A stretch of 64,000 nt of DNA from an uncultured Clostridia bacterium (GTDB lineage: Bacteria > Bacillota > Clostridia > Oscillospirales > Acutalibacteraceae): contig CAKNOA010000001.1 in the NCBI GenBank assembly GCA_930990065.1, forward strand, positions 1 to 64,000. The letters run 5' to 3'. A program made the translations under genes and the position numbers. The notes under the pieces are model-generated. The model did no database searches and was not told where the DNA came from. It saw only the letters and a list, made by a program, of their open reading frames with translations. This document shows positions 8,021-15,423 of this stretch, piece after piece; position 1 is the first letter of the stretch; the number at the start of each line of letters is the position of its first letter.

Positions 8021-8455
8021 ATGTCATACCCAACCGATACGCCGTTTAAATCGATATCCATTTTGTATCGAAAATCCCACATTTGGCTGAACAATGGCTG
8101 CGCCGGTTATGACCTTACGGCCGCCCAAGCCGTGGTGATTTTGATTGTGTGCGATTTTTCCGTTTTGACACAGGATGACATCACAAAGCGGCTTTCGCTG
8201 GATAAAAGTGTGATTGCCAAAACGGTTACCAAGTTGGTCAAAACCGGGTTTCTGGTGCGCACTACCAACGCAAAGGATAAACGAACGTATGATATTCGTC
8301 CTACCCAGAAAGCGATGGATGTGTATCCTTTTATTAAAAAAGAAATTGAAAGCTGTTTCCAGCGCATGACGCAGCCAATGACCGAAACAGAACGGGAAGA
8401 GTTCCGGCGCTTGCTGCTTTTGGCGGCGGAAACCACGCTTTCACAAGAAGACTAA
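8021..8455 (+). CDS. MarR-family repressor
   Basis: 144 residues. It is a winged-helix dimer protein with the recognition region LTQDDITKRLSLDKSVIAKTV and wing VRTTNAKDKRTYDIRPT, which contains the conserved D.R. SD AGAAGGGGG precedes the ATG. It is divergent from the MFS transporter and is followed, 17 bases on, by an 11-codon frame and then a GNAT gene. It most likely binds the two GCAATTGC palindromes in the shared promoter region and releases them on ligand binding. The ligand is unknown. Confidence 0.88.
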   Translation: MSYPTDTPFKSISILYRKSHIWLNNGCAGYDLTAAQAVVILIVCDFSVLTQDDITKRLSLDKSVIAKTVTKLVKTGFLVRTTNAKDKRTYDIRPTQKAMDVYPFIKKEIESCFQRMTQPMTETEREEFRRLLLLAAETTLSQED

Positions 8456-8471
8456 AAAGGAGGCTTTTATT

Positions 8472-8507
8472 ATGCGGTTGCGCTATCACCAAAGTCGAAA
8501 AAAATGA
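8472..8507 (+). other. Possible 11-codon leader peptide with strong ribosome site
   Basis: AAAAAGGAGG at 8454-8463 is followed 8 bases on by ATG and the frame MRLRYHQSRKK, ending in a TGA at 8505-8507. That TGA overlaps an ATG at 8504 in the frame of the GNAT gene (ATGA). The peptide is basic. It may serve to couple translation into the GNAT gene, or it may be the remnant of a small gene. No family is recognised. Confidence 0.35.
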
Positions 8508-8527
8508 TTCGATTTTGGAGGTATAAG

Positions 8528-8968
8528 TTGCAAATAAAAAAGATTCGTTGTTACAGGGAAGATGAAATTCTGCCGTTGTATGAGAGTGTGGGGTGGGTCA
8601 ATTATGTGGCCGATCCTGTCCGGCTCAAAAAAGCGTTTGAAGGCTCTTTTGCCATATGGGGCGCGTATGAAAACGGAAAACTGGTTGGTTTGATTCGCGC
8701 CGTGGGGGATGGAGCTTCGATTTTGTATATTCAGGATCTGCTCGTTCTGCCGGCTTATCAGCGGCGGGGGATTGGTACATCCCTTATGAAAACCCTGCTC
8801 AAACAGGTGCCGTCTGTTTACCAAATAGTCCTGATGACAGACCGGGTGCCCCACTTGCTGGCATTTTACCGTTCCTGCGGATTTTGCATGGCCGAACAGA
8901 TAGGCTGCTGCAGCTTTTTGCGTATGGAAGGCATGGAATACGTACGTTTTGAAAACGAATCCACGTAA
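8528..8968 (+). CDS. GNAT-family N-acetyltransferase
   Basis: 146 residues from a TTG start, chosen because GGAGGT lies 5 bases upstream and the protein then begins MQIKKIRCYREDEILPLYES, as relatives do. An in-frame ATG at 8504 would add 8 residues. The acetyl-CoA pyrophosphate loop is visible as LPAYQRRGIGTSLM (Q/RxxGxG/A), preceded by strand ILYIQDLLVL. It transfers an acetyl group from acetyl-CoA to an unknown amine. It follows the MarR gene and ends at a shared terminator, so the two probably form an operon. Confidence 0.88.
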   Translation: MQIKKIRCYREDEILPLYESVGWVNYVADPVRLKKAFEGSFAIWGAYENGKLVGLIRAVGDGASILYIQDLLVLPAYQRRGIGTSLMKTLLKQVPSVYQIVLMTDRVPHLLAFYRSCGFCMAEQIGCCSFLRMEGMEYVRFENEST

Positions 8969-8970
8969 AT

Positions 8971-9025
8971 AAAAAGCTTCCGGCTGATTGGGCGGGAAAA
9001 TCCGCTTGACAGCCGGAGGCTTTTT
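8971..9025 (+). terminator. Terminator of the MarR-GNAT unit
   Basis: AAAAAGCTTCCGGCTG pairs with CAGCCGGAGGCTTTTT. The 3' arm overlaps the -35 of the next promoter. Confidence 0.8.
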
Positions 9026-9038
9026 GCTATTATATAAT
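9006..9038 (+). promoter_or_regulatory. Promoter of the SdpR/SdpI unit
   Basis: TTGACA (9006-9011) is followed by TATTAT after 16 bases (9028-9033), or by TATAAT after 21 (9033-9038). The -35 lies in the 3' arm of the preceding terminator stem. The AT-rich dyad-like stretch TTAACAATTAGGTTAA just downstream is a possible site for SdpR autorepression. Confidence 0.55.
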
Positions 9039-9092
9039 TAACAATTAGGTTAAACGTTAAATGAGAAAGGCCAGAAAGAAGGTGGGGAAATC

Positions 9093-9386
9093 GTGGGCCT
9101 GCAAACAACACTCAAAGCGTTGGCGGATCCCGTCCGGCGTCAAATTCTGGATTTGCTTAAAAACGGGAGGCTTTCGGCGGGGGAGATCAGCGCCCATTTT
9201 CCCGTAACGGCCCCTTCCATTTCCCGGCATCTTTCCGTTTTGAAAGAAGCCGATTTAATCCGGGACCAGCGGGAAGGAAAATACATTTACTACGAACTAA
9301 ATACGTCGGTGTTGGAAGAAATTATGTTGTGGATTACCGATTTGAAAGGAGAATCCGACCATGAAGACAATGTTGCGGGAACATAA
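9093..9386 (+). CDS. sdpR: SdpR-type ArsR-family autorepressor
   Basis: 97 residues from a GTG start preceded by AAGGTGGGG. It is a winged helix with LKALADPVRRQILDLL at the N-terminus, recognition helix VTAPSISRHLSVLKEADL and wing REGKYIYYELN. It lacks the cysteine metal sites of classical ArsR proteins. This is the form of SdpR and related autorepressors, in which signal relief comes from the membrane partner SdpI binding the regulator. The next gene, overlapping by 26 bases, encodes an SdpI-family membrane protein, which supports the call. Confidence 0.82.
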   Translation: MGLQTTLKALADPVRRQILDLLKNGRLSAGEISAHFPVTAPSISRHLSVLKEADLIRDQREGKYIYYELNTSVLEEIMLWITDLKGESDHEDNVAGT

Positions 9387-10398
9387 GGGAAAGGTGATTG
9401 TCTCGTCCCTGACAATTCTGCTTCCCATGGTGACAAATTCCCTTTGGTGGGGCACCTGGTTTTGGCCCCCGCTTTTGCTGCTGGTTTTGCAGTGGGTGGC
9501 CATCCTCATCACTTTCCATGATCAAAGAAATCGCAATCAAAGCCGGAAAGCGATGGGCCTGGTCGTGTGGCTGGTGCCAGTGATTTCTCTGTTTACCGGG
9601 GCCCTGGCGGCTACGGTGCATATGGGCGCACAAGCTGTTTCCTTTGTCACGCTTTTAACAGTTTCCAGCATGGGACTCATTTTTGTGCTGTGCGGAAATT
9701 ATATGCCTAAATTCCGGCAAAACCGCACCATGGGTATTAAAATCAAATGGGCGTTGGAAGATGAAGCAAACTGGAATGCCACCCACCTCTTTGGTGGAAA
9801 AGTATGGGTTGTGGGCGGCCTTCTCTGTATGGCGTGTGCCCTGATTCCAGACCCAGCCTTTGCGTTTGTCCCTTTTCTTCTTGTGGTGGTAATCGTAGCA
9901 ATTTTGCCCTGTGGGTATTCGTACTGGTATTACCGGCAACAGCTAAAAAAGGGAGCCATACAAAAAGCACCCCTGCGCCCCCGAACCGTTGTGACTACGC
10001 TGGTGATCGTGCTGGCGATTGCGGGCTTTTTTGGATGGGTACTCTTTACCGGCGGCATGGAAATTCAATATGAAGATACGTCCTTTACCGTGGAAACTGC
10101 CAACTGGGAAGATTTGACCATTGCGTACCAGGATATCGATACGATTGAATACCAGGAACGGGATCCCTCGGAAGATGTATCGGATTTACGGACCAATGGG
10201 TTCGGAAATTTCACCATGGCACTCGGTTCCTTCCAAAATGAGTTGTATGGAAACTATACCCGGTATACGTATACGTCCTGTGACTCTTGTGTCAAACTGG
10301 TGGTAAACGGAAAAATTGTGGTGCTCAATGGGCCGGACAAAGCGAGCACAAAGGAGATTTATACCACTTTGCAAGAGAAAATGGCATCCATATCGTAA
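9361..10398 (+). CDS. sdpI: SdpI-family membrane protein with C-terminal PH-like domain
   Basis: 345 residues with about six membrane helices. The conserved SdpI block NRTMGIKIKWAL..EANWNATH lies at about residues 119-142, between helices three and four. A last helix near 215-235 is followed by about 110 soluble residues (IAYQDIDTIEY..., TNGFGNF, TYTSCDSCVKLVVNG) that resemble a bacterial PH-like domain. SdpI in Bacillus gives immunity to the SdpC toxin and sequesters SdpR. No sdpABC genes are near, so it is an orphan pair that may sense or protect against toxins or envelope stress. It overlaps sdpR by 26 bases, so the genes are co-translated. Confidence 0.8.
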   Translation: MKTMLREHKGKVIVSSLTILLPMVTNSLWWGTWFWPPLLLLVLQWVAILITFHDQRNRNQSRKAMGLVVWLVPVISLFTGALAATVHMGAQAVSFVTLLTVSSMGLIFVLCGNYMPKFRQNRTMGIKIKWALEDEANWNATHLFGGKVWVVGGLLCMACALIPDPAFAFVPFLLVVVIVAILPCGYSYWYYRQQLKKGAIQKAPLRPRTVVTTLVIVLAIAGFFGWVLFTGGMEIQYEDTSFTVETANWEDLTIAYQDIDTIEYQERDPSEDVSDLRTNGFGNFTMALGSFQNELYGNYTRYTYTSCDSCVKLVVNGKIVVLNGPDKASTKEIYTTLQEKMASIS

Positions 10399-10404
10399 AA
10401 AAAG

Positions 10405-10447
10405 AAAAAACACCGCTGCGGGAAGTACTATCCTGCAGCAGTGCTTT
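10405..10447. terminator. Bidirectional terminator between convergent genes
   Basis: CACCGCTGC pairs with GCAGCAGTG, with A and T runs on either side, between the stop codons of sdpI and the convergent gene at 10457. Confidence 0.65.
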
Positions 10448-10456
10448 TCCTATGGG

Positions 10457-11029
10457 TTAAAAATGGAGAAAAGGGAATTTCCCTTTTAAAAAGTGACGGT
10501 ATTCGGGATGGCCGGCGGCATTTTCATAATCCTCCCGTAAGAGCGTTTCGATTTGCTTATGCCAGGCTTCCGATCCCTGCTCATAGGAAACTAACGTAAT
10601 GAGTTCATCATGTATGGCTTTTTGGATTTCTTCATACGCATCGGGAATCCATTCGCAGCTTTTCACCGCTACCGGTTCGGGGGACACCACCGCGTCGGGA
10701 ATATCGGACAACGGCTGCATGCTGCCGGTCTCTTCTACGTAGTAGATATAGGCCGAAACCCCTTGATAGGTATCTTTTGTGGCATGGGGGTAGTATTCTT
10801 CCAGCCGTAACCGGCCGTCCTTCGAAAACCCATACGGGCCCCATTTTTGCCAAGGGCCGGTGTAGGGGAAATTTGTCTCCTTTGCGTACTTCTCGATGGC
10901 GTTGCACAGGTAAACCAGAACGTTTTCCCGTTTGCGAGAAAAATAAACCTGGGGGATTCCGTGATTGGAAACCCGAGGTTCCAGGGTGTGCAAACCCGGC
11001 ACCGGGGAGGCGTGGTATAAAAGCGGCAT
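10457..11029 (-). CDS. Uncharacterised protein, possible ADP-ribosyltransferase-like fold
   Basis: 190 residues, no signal peptide or membrane helix. The start MPLLYHASPVPGLHTLEPR, then HGIPQVYFSRKRENVLVYL, recalls the opening of ADP-ribosyltransferase and RNA 2'-phosphotransferase-like folds (YHxS...L.P...vYfs). A later EWIPDAYEEI could supply the third position. I infer a possible NAD-binding fold from this pattern only; catalytic residues are not proven. It is a single gene with its own ribosome site (AAAGGAGAG), convergent with sdpI and divergent from csoR. No operon partner gives a clue. Confidence 0.45.
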   Translation of the reverse strand: MPLLYHASPVPGLHTLEPRVSNHGIPQVYFSRKRENVLVYLCNAIEKYAKETNFPYTGPWQKWGPYGFSKDGRLRLEEYYPHATKDTYQGVSAYIYYVEETGSMQPLSDIPDAVVSPEPVAVKSCEWIPDAYEEIQKAIHDELITLVSYEQGSEAWHKQIETLLREDYENAAGHPEYRHFLKGKFPFLHF

Positions 11030-11121
11030 CTTTTCTCTCCTTTCAAATTCATAAGATAAAGTATATCATATAGAGCCTGATAGGGGCAACAAAAGCGCCT
11101 GCTGGATGGAAAAGAGGCTGT

Positions 11122-11169
11122 TTGACAAGAAAACGTGATTTTGTTACAATACAGATACCCTTTATGGTA
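11122..11169 (+). promoter_or_regulatory. csoR promoter with CsoR-type operator
   Basis: TTGACA (11122-11127), 17 bases, then TACAAT (11145-11150). TACC-CTTTAT-GGTA at 11156-11169 is a dyad at the transcription start that resembles the stronger operators before the ATPase at 11522-11570, so autoregulation is likely. Confidence 0.65.
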
Positions 11170-11183
11170 GGAAGGTGAAGGAA

Positions 11184-11459
11184 ATGAGACAATGCATGGA
11201 TGCCGATAACCTGCACCGCCGGTTAAAAAAGATTATCGGGCAGGTACAGGCCATTGACCGTATGGTGGATGAGGATGTACCGTGCGAAGATATCCTGTCG
11301 CAGATCAATGCCGCCAAATCGGCCCTGAATAAAGTGGGGCAGGTCGTGTTGGAAGGCCACATTCGTCATTGTGTACGGGATGGAATTGAACACGGCGACG
11401 CTGATCAAACCATTGAAAAATTCACAAAAGCAGTGGAACGTTTTGCTAATATGCAGTAA
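11184..11459 (+). CDS. csoR: CsoR-type metal-sensing repressor
   Basis: 91 residues from ATG 11184; a GTG at 11175 would add three. It is an all-helical DUF156 protein: LHRRLKKIIGQVQAIDRMV forms helix 1, and Cys34, His59 and Cys63 occupy the C, H-x3-C positions of the Cu(I) site of CsoR. The pattern fits copper sensing rather than the histidine-rich nickel site of RcnR. Dyads of the TACCC/GGGTA type lie in its own promoter and in that of the P-type ATPase downstream. Cu(I) binding would release DNA and switch on efflux. Confidence 0.85.
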   Translation: MRQCMDADNLHRRLKKIIGQVQAIDRMVDEDVPCEDILSQINAAKSALNKVGQVVLEGHIRHCVRDGIEHGDADQTIEKFTKAVERFANMQ

Positions 11460-11490
11460 TTTTGGCGCGAAAGGTCATGGCGCCGTAAGG

Positions 11491-11520
11491 AAAGGCAGTC
11501 CTTTTTGGGCTGCCTTTTTT
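11491..11520 (+). terminator. Terminator after csoR
   Basis: AAAGGCAG pairs with CTGCCTTT and is followed by T residues, directly before the ATPase promoter. Confidence 0.8.
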
Positions 11521-11521
11521 G

Positions 11522-11570
11522 TTGACAGAGGATACCCCTATGGGTATAATATACCTATACCCCCATGGGT
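11522..11570 (+). promoter_or_regulatory. Consensus promoter with two CsoR operators before the second ATPase
   Basis: TTGACA (11522-11527), exactly 17 bases, then TATAAT (11545-11550): both consensus. ATACCC-CTAT-GGGTAT (11532-11547), a perfect 6-4-6 dyad, fills the spacer and touches the -10. ACCC-CCAT-GGGT (11559-11570) follows at the transcription start. Tight repression by the neighbouring CsoR and strong induction on release are expected. Confidence 0.85.
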
Positions 11571-11589
11571 TATGAAAGGGTGTGGCGTC

Positions 11590-13473
11590 ATGAAAAAAGG
11601 AATCGAAAAACTGGAGCTTTTTTTGGAATGGGGCGGAATCAAAAAGGATGTTATACTGCTGGTTATTCCTGGCGTAGCACTGCTTGTGAGCCTGTTCCAT
11701 CTTGTTCCCTTGCCGTTTGATGCAGCGTGGATCGCCATTCTTCTGTGTGGGATTCCCATTATTCTGGAAGCGATCATCGGACTGATCACGGCTTTTGATA
11801 TTAAGGCGGATGTGCTGGTTTCCATGGCGCTGATTGCTTCCGTTTGCATAGGGGAAGATTTTGCGGCGGGGGAAGTTGCCTTTATTATGCAGTTGGGGGC
11901 GCTACTGGAAGATATCACGGTAGCGAGGGCCCGGGCCGGCATTGAAAAACTGGTTCATTTAACGCCCCAGACGGCCCGTGTTTTGCGTGGGCCGACCGAA
12001 ACGGTTATACCGGCCGAACAAGTACAAATCGGGGATGTCATCCGGGTATTGCCGGGAGAGACCATTCCGGTCGATGGGGTGATTCTTTCGGGGCAAACGT
12101 CGATTAACCAGGCGGTCATGACCGGGGAATCTTTGCCGGTGGATAAAACAGCCGGGGACGAAGTGGCCAGTGGAACCGTCAATCAGTTCGGGGCCTTCAC
12201 GATGAAAGCCACCAAGGTGGGGGAAGACAGCTCCATTCAGCGTATGATCCGATTGGTTCAGTCAGCCGACGCGGGAAAAGCCAAAATCGTGGGGATTGCC
12301 GACCGCTGGGCTACGTGGATTGTGGTGATTGCCCTGACAGCGGCTGCCATTACATGGTTCGTAACCGGGCAGATCATTCGCGCTGTGACCATTTTGGTGG
12401 TGTTTTGTCCTTGTGCACTGGTATTGGCGACTCCAACCGCGATTATGGCAGCAATTGGTAATGCGACCAAACACGGCTTTTTAATTCGGGAAGGCGATGC
12501 GCTGGAACGGTTGGCCAGTGTGGAAAAAGTTACTTTCGATAAAACGGGAACTCTCACGTATGGCACGCCCACGGTAACGGCCGTAGAAAGTGTGTCTTCG
12601 TACAGCCGGGAAGAGCTCTATAAACTGGCGGCCGCCGCCGAACAGAATTCCGAGCATCCGCTAGGGAAGGCCATTGTGCGCTGCTTTCAAGAAGAGACAC
12701 AGCAAGCGATTCCGGCAGCCAGTGATTTCCACATGATTCCCGGACAGGGAGTTATGGCCGTGGTAGACGGGCAAACGGTAAAGGCAGGAACGATCCAACT
12801 GATACAAAACGGAGAAAACAGCACTTGGAAAGAAGTGCGGGCAAAAGCCGATTTGTATCTGAATCGAGGCAGCACCGTGACCTATCTGGCGGTAGGGGAT
12901 AGGGTGGCCGGGTTCCTGGTGCTTTCCGATACCCTTCGGGAAGAAAGCCGCAGTATGATTCAAAACCTACAGGACCTGCACGTGCAACCGGTGTTGCTCA
13001 CCGGTGATAATCCCCAGGCGGCTTCCTTTATTGCCGGACAACTGGGCATTGAGCAAATCCACGCCAATTGTCTGCCGGAAGACAAACTGCGGTATATAGA
13101 AGGGTTCATCCAAAATGGCCATCCGGTTTGCATGATTGGGGATGGTATCAACGATGCCCCGGCGCTCAAAACGGCAAGCGTAGGCATTGCTATGGGCGGT
13201 GTGGGCAGTGACATCGCCGTGGAAGCCGCCGATATTGCGCTGGTGGACGATGAAATCCGGGAATTGCCCCATTTGTTCGCTCTATCCAAACGGATGATGA
13301 AGACGATTAAAATCAATCTTACGTTTTCTATGAGTCTCAATTTTTTAGCGATTATTCTTGCGATGACGGGGCTACTGGGGCCGGTCGTTGGGGCACTGGT
13401 CCATAACGCAGGGTCGGTGCTGGTGATTTTAAATTCCGCGTTGCTTCTGAAGTGGCGGAAACGAAATAAATAA
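11590..13473 (+). CDS. CsoR-controlled P1B-type metal ATPase of uncertain specificity
   Basis: 627 residues from ATG 11590, with AAAGGG upstream. An in-frame ATG at 11572 lies beside the operator and has no ribosome site. Motifs are TGES, CPC at about 273-275, DKTGTLT at about 317, SEHPLGKAI and GDGINDAPA. No HMA domain is present. The final helices read GPVVGALVHNAGSVLVILNS: the position held by Asp in Zn/Cd pumps is HN, and the MxxSS signature of Cu(I) pumps is absent. That pattern is closer to pumps of uncertain or Mn/Co-type specificity. CsoR control suggests copper, so sequence and context disagree. It is a cytoplasmic membrane exporter. Confidence 0.85.
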   Translation: MKKGIEKLELFLEWGGIKKDVILLVIPGVALLVSLFHLVPLPFDAAWIAILLCGIPIILEAIIGLITAFDIKADVLVSMALIASVCIGEDFAAGEVAFIMQLGALLEDITVARARAGIEKLVHLTPQTARVLRGPTETVIPAEQVQIGDVIRVLPGETIPVDGVILSGQTSINQAVMTGESLPVDKTAGDEVASGTVNQFGAFTMKATKVGEDSSIQRMIRLVQSADAGKAKIVGIADRWATWIVVIALTAAAITWFVTGQIIRAVTILVVFCPCALVLATPTAIMAAIGNATKHGFLIREGDALERLASVEKVTFDKTGTLTYGTPTVTAVESVSSYSREELYKLAAAAEQNSEHPLGKAIVRCFQEETQQAIPAASDFHMIPGQGVMAVVDGQTVKAGTIQLIQNGENSTWKEVRAKADLYLNRGSTVTYLAVGDRVAGFLVLSDTLREESRSMIQNLQDLHVQPVLLTGDNPQAASFIAGQLGIEQIHANCLPEDKLRYIEGFIQNGHPVCMIGDGINDAPALKTASVGIAMGGVGSDIAVEAADIALVDDEIRELPHLFALSKRMMKTIKINLTFSMSLNFLAIILAMTGLLGPVVGALVHNAGSVLVILNSALLLKWRKRNK

Positions 13474-13480
13474 AAGAAGA

Positions 13481-13524
13481 ACAAATCCCTGTTCGCAGCA
13501 AAAAGCGGACGGGGATTTGTCTTT
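13481..13524 (+). terminator. Terminator of the csoR-linked ATPase
   Basis: ACAAATCCC pairs with GGGATTTGT, with an inner GTTCGC/GCGGAC stem, followed by CTTT. Confidence 0.75.
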
Positions 13525-13620
13525 ACGAAGCACAGAAGGATTTGCGTTTTTATAATGGGGCGATTATACTAAATTAAAAAAGAGATCAGAAAGTGAATGA
13601 CCGGATAATCAAACGGGGGA

Positions 13621-14586
13621 ATGGGTATGAAAATAGACCGCATGCTGGAAATTGTCTTTATCCTGATGAATCAGGAGAAAGTGTCGGCGCGAAACCTGTC
13701 GGAGCGCTTTGGCGTATCAGTCAGAACGATTCAGCGGGATATGGAAAGCCTGTCGCTCGCCGGTGTTCCGGTGACATCCTTAGGTGGGAGAGAGGGCGGT
13801 TATACCATTTTACCTTCGTTCCGCATCAAAAATGGCGAAGTCAAAGAAGAGGAACAACAGCTGATCGTAAAAGCTCTGCAAAGCCTGGCAACGACCTATT
13901 CCAGTGATACCCTTCGTTCGGTGATGGAAAAATATCACGCTCTGGTGGAGCAGAAAGGGCAAAATAAAATCTATTGGGATTTTGGTGTCACAGGGGAAAA
14001 CCGGCCGGTACAGGAAAAGAACGCACGGCTGGAAACCGCGATCAAAGAACGAAAACTGGTTTCATTTACCTACTGCAATGCAAAAGGTGCTACCTCCCAT
14101 CGGGTCGTAGAGCCGCTGGCGATTCACTATAAATGGTATGCCTGGTATTTATTTGCCTTTTGGCCGGAAAAAGAAGCATACCGCACGTTTAAAGTCGCAC
14201 GCATCCGTGATTTACAGGTGCAGGGGCACGCCGCTTTGCGGGAGCATGGCGATATCCAGCAGCGGATGAAAGAAGCGGAAACTGCATATTATCAAACCTG
14301 TATCCCGATCGAAATCCATTTTGCAAAAGAAGAACAAAGCCTGATGGAAGAATATTTCCCCGATTGTACCGTTGAACCGATCGACGAAAAAATGTGCCGT
14401 CTTTTTCTGCATGTGCCGGAAAATGAGAGGCTGTGGAAAGCATTGCTACTGAGCTTTGGCGATCGCGTTCAGGTGGCTGGCCCTGATTCTTACCGGCAGT
14501 CGTTAATCGAAACAGCGGAAAAATTTTTATCGAATTACGACAGACAGGTGTCGCACTCCGGTGATACACTAGGTGTACCAACGTAA
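13621..14586 (+). CDS. WYL-domain transcriptional regulator (YafY type)
   Basis: 321 residues. An N-terminal HTH_11-type domain (VSARNLSERFGVSVRTIQRDMESL, residues about 20-45) is followed by GREGGYTI. The WYL domain at about 140-210 contains the pattern VVEPLAIHYKWYAWYLFAFW, and a C-terminal WCX-like region follows. WYL proteins bind small molecules or nucleic acid as the effector. The start could be ATG 13621 or ATG 13627; GGGGG precedes both. It ends 16 bases before the QueG-like gene, so the pair is likely one operon. The effector and regulon are unknown. Confidence 0.88.
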   Translation: MGMKIDRMLEIVFILMNQEKVSARNLSERFGVSVRTIQRDMESLSLAGVPVTSLGGREGGYTILPSFRIKNGEVKEEEQQLIVKALQSLATTYSSDTLRSVMEKYHALVEQKGQNKIYWDFGVTGENRPVQEKNARLETAIKERKLVSFTYCNAKGATSHRVVEPLAIHYKWYAWYLFAFWPEKEAYRTFKVARIRDLQVQGHAALREHGDIQQRMKEAETAYYQTCIPIEIHFAKEEQSLMEEYFPDCTVEPIDEKMCRLFLHVPENERLWKALLLSFGDRVQVAGPDSYRQSLIETAEKFLSNYDRQVSHSGDTLGVPT

Positions 14587-14602
14587 AGGAGGCTGCGACT
14601 TC

Positions 14603-15295
14603 ATGGATGCCCAACATGTAAAAAAGATTTTATTTTCTTTGGGAGCCGATCTCTGCGGCATTGCCGGTGTCGACCGCTTTGAAGAGGCCCCCGAAGGATA
14701 CCACCCCCGGGATGTACTCCCCACTTGCCGGTCAGTCATCAGCTTTGCCTGCCGGTTCCCCGCGGGGGGCTTACACAGTCCGTCGCCGGTTGTATATACC
14801 CGTATACGCAATTCCATAACGGACAAGATGGACCGAATGGCGCTGGATTTTTGCATAGAAATGGAAAAACACCATATTCACTGTGTACCGGTTCCAACGA
14901 ACGAAAGCCAGTTTGATGAACGTACGGGGCGGTACCGGTCGATTGTGTCACAAAAACATGCAGCCCAAGCGGCGGGACTGGGCACAATTGGCCGCCATAC
15001 CCTTTTAATTACACCGGAATTTGGCAGTATGGTTTGGCTGGGTATGGTGCTGTGTGAACAGGAACTGGAACCCGACGAACAAAAACCGGTGATTTGTACA
15101 AACTGTGACATTTGTGTAAAAGCCTGCCCGGTCCATGCACTGGACGGCCCGGAACTGAATCAAATGGCCTGCTGGAATCATGCGTTTGGGGATGATCCCA
15201 AGCGGCATATTTGGCGCATTATTTGCCATGCCTGTCGGGATAGCTGCCCGTATCATCTGGGAAGCGAAAATTCATGGGAAACCTCTTGTCAATAA
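14603..15295 (+). CDS. Short QueG-like 4Fe-4S protein
   Basis: 230 residues from ATG 14603, with AAAGGAGG eight bases upstream. The N-terminal two thirds resemble the cobalamin-binding region of epoxyqueuosine reductase (LGADLCGIAGVDRF..., AAGLGTIGRHTLLITPEFGS). Near residues 165-177 there is an iron-sulfur motif CTNCDICVKACP. A second, partial motif CHACRDSCP lies at about 210-218. At about two thirds of the length of QueG and without its C-terminal repeats, it is better described as a QueG-like or reductive-dehalogenase-like iron-sulfur protein than as true QueG. It is cytosolic. The upstream WYL gene may control it. Confidence 0.75.
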   Translation: MDAQHVKKILFSLGADLCGIAGVDRFEEAPEGYHPRDVLPTCRSVISFACRFPAGGLHSPSPVVYTRIRNSITDKMDRMALDFCIEMEKHHIHCVPVPTNESQFDERTGRYRSIVSQKHAAQAAGLGTIGRHTLLITPEFGSMVWLGMVLCEQELEPDEQKPVICTNCDICVKACPVHALDGPELNQMACWNHAFGDDPKRHIWRIICHACRDSCPYHLGSENSWETSCQ

Positions 15296-15302
15296 AGTAC
15301 GT

Positions 15303-15335
15303 AAAAAGGATCGTGTAGGAAACGGTCCTTTTTAT
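15303..15335 (+). terminator. Terminator of the WYL/QueG-like unit
   Basis: AAAAAGGATCG and CGGTCCTTTTT pair around an 11-base loop. Confidence 0.7.
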
Positions 15336-15423
15336 TTTGGAGAGCTTTTCGTATGGGCGGCCGGTATGGTTCATATAGCTTTGGGGCATCCTTTTTTCAG
15401 AAAGTGAAAACAGGGGGCATTCG

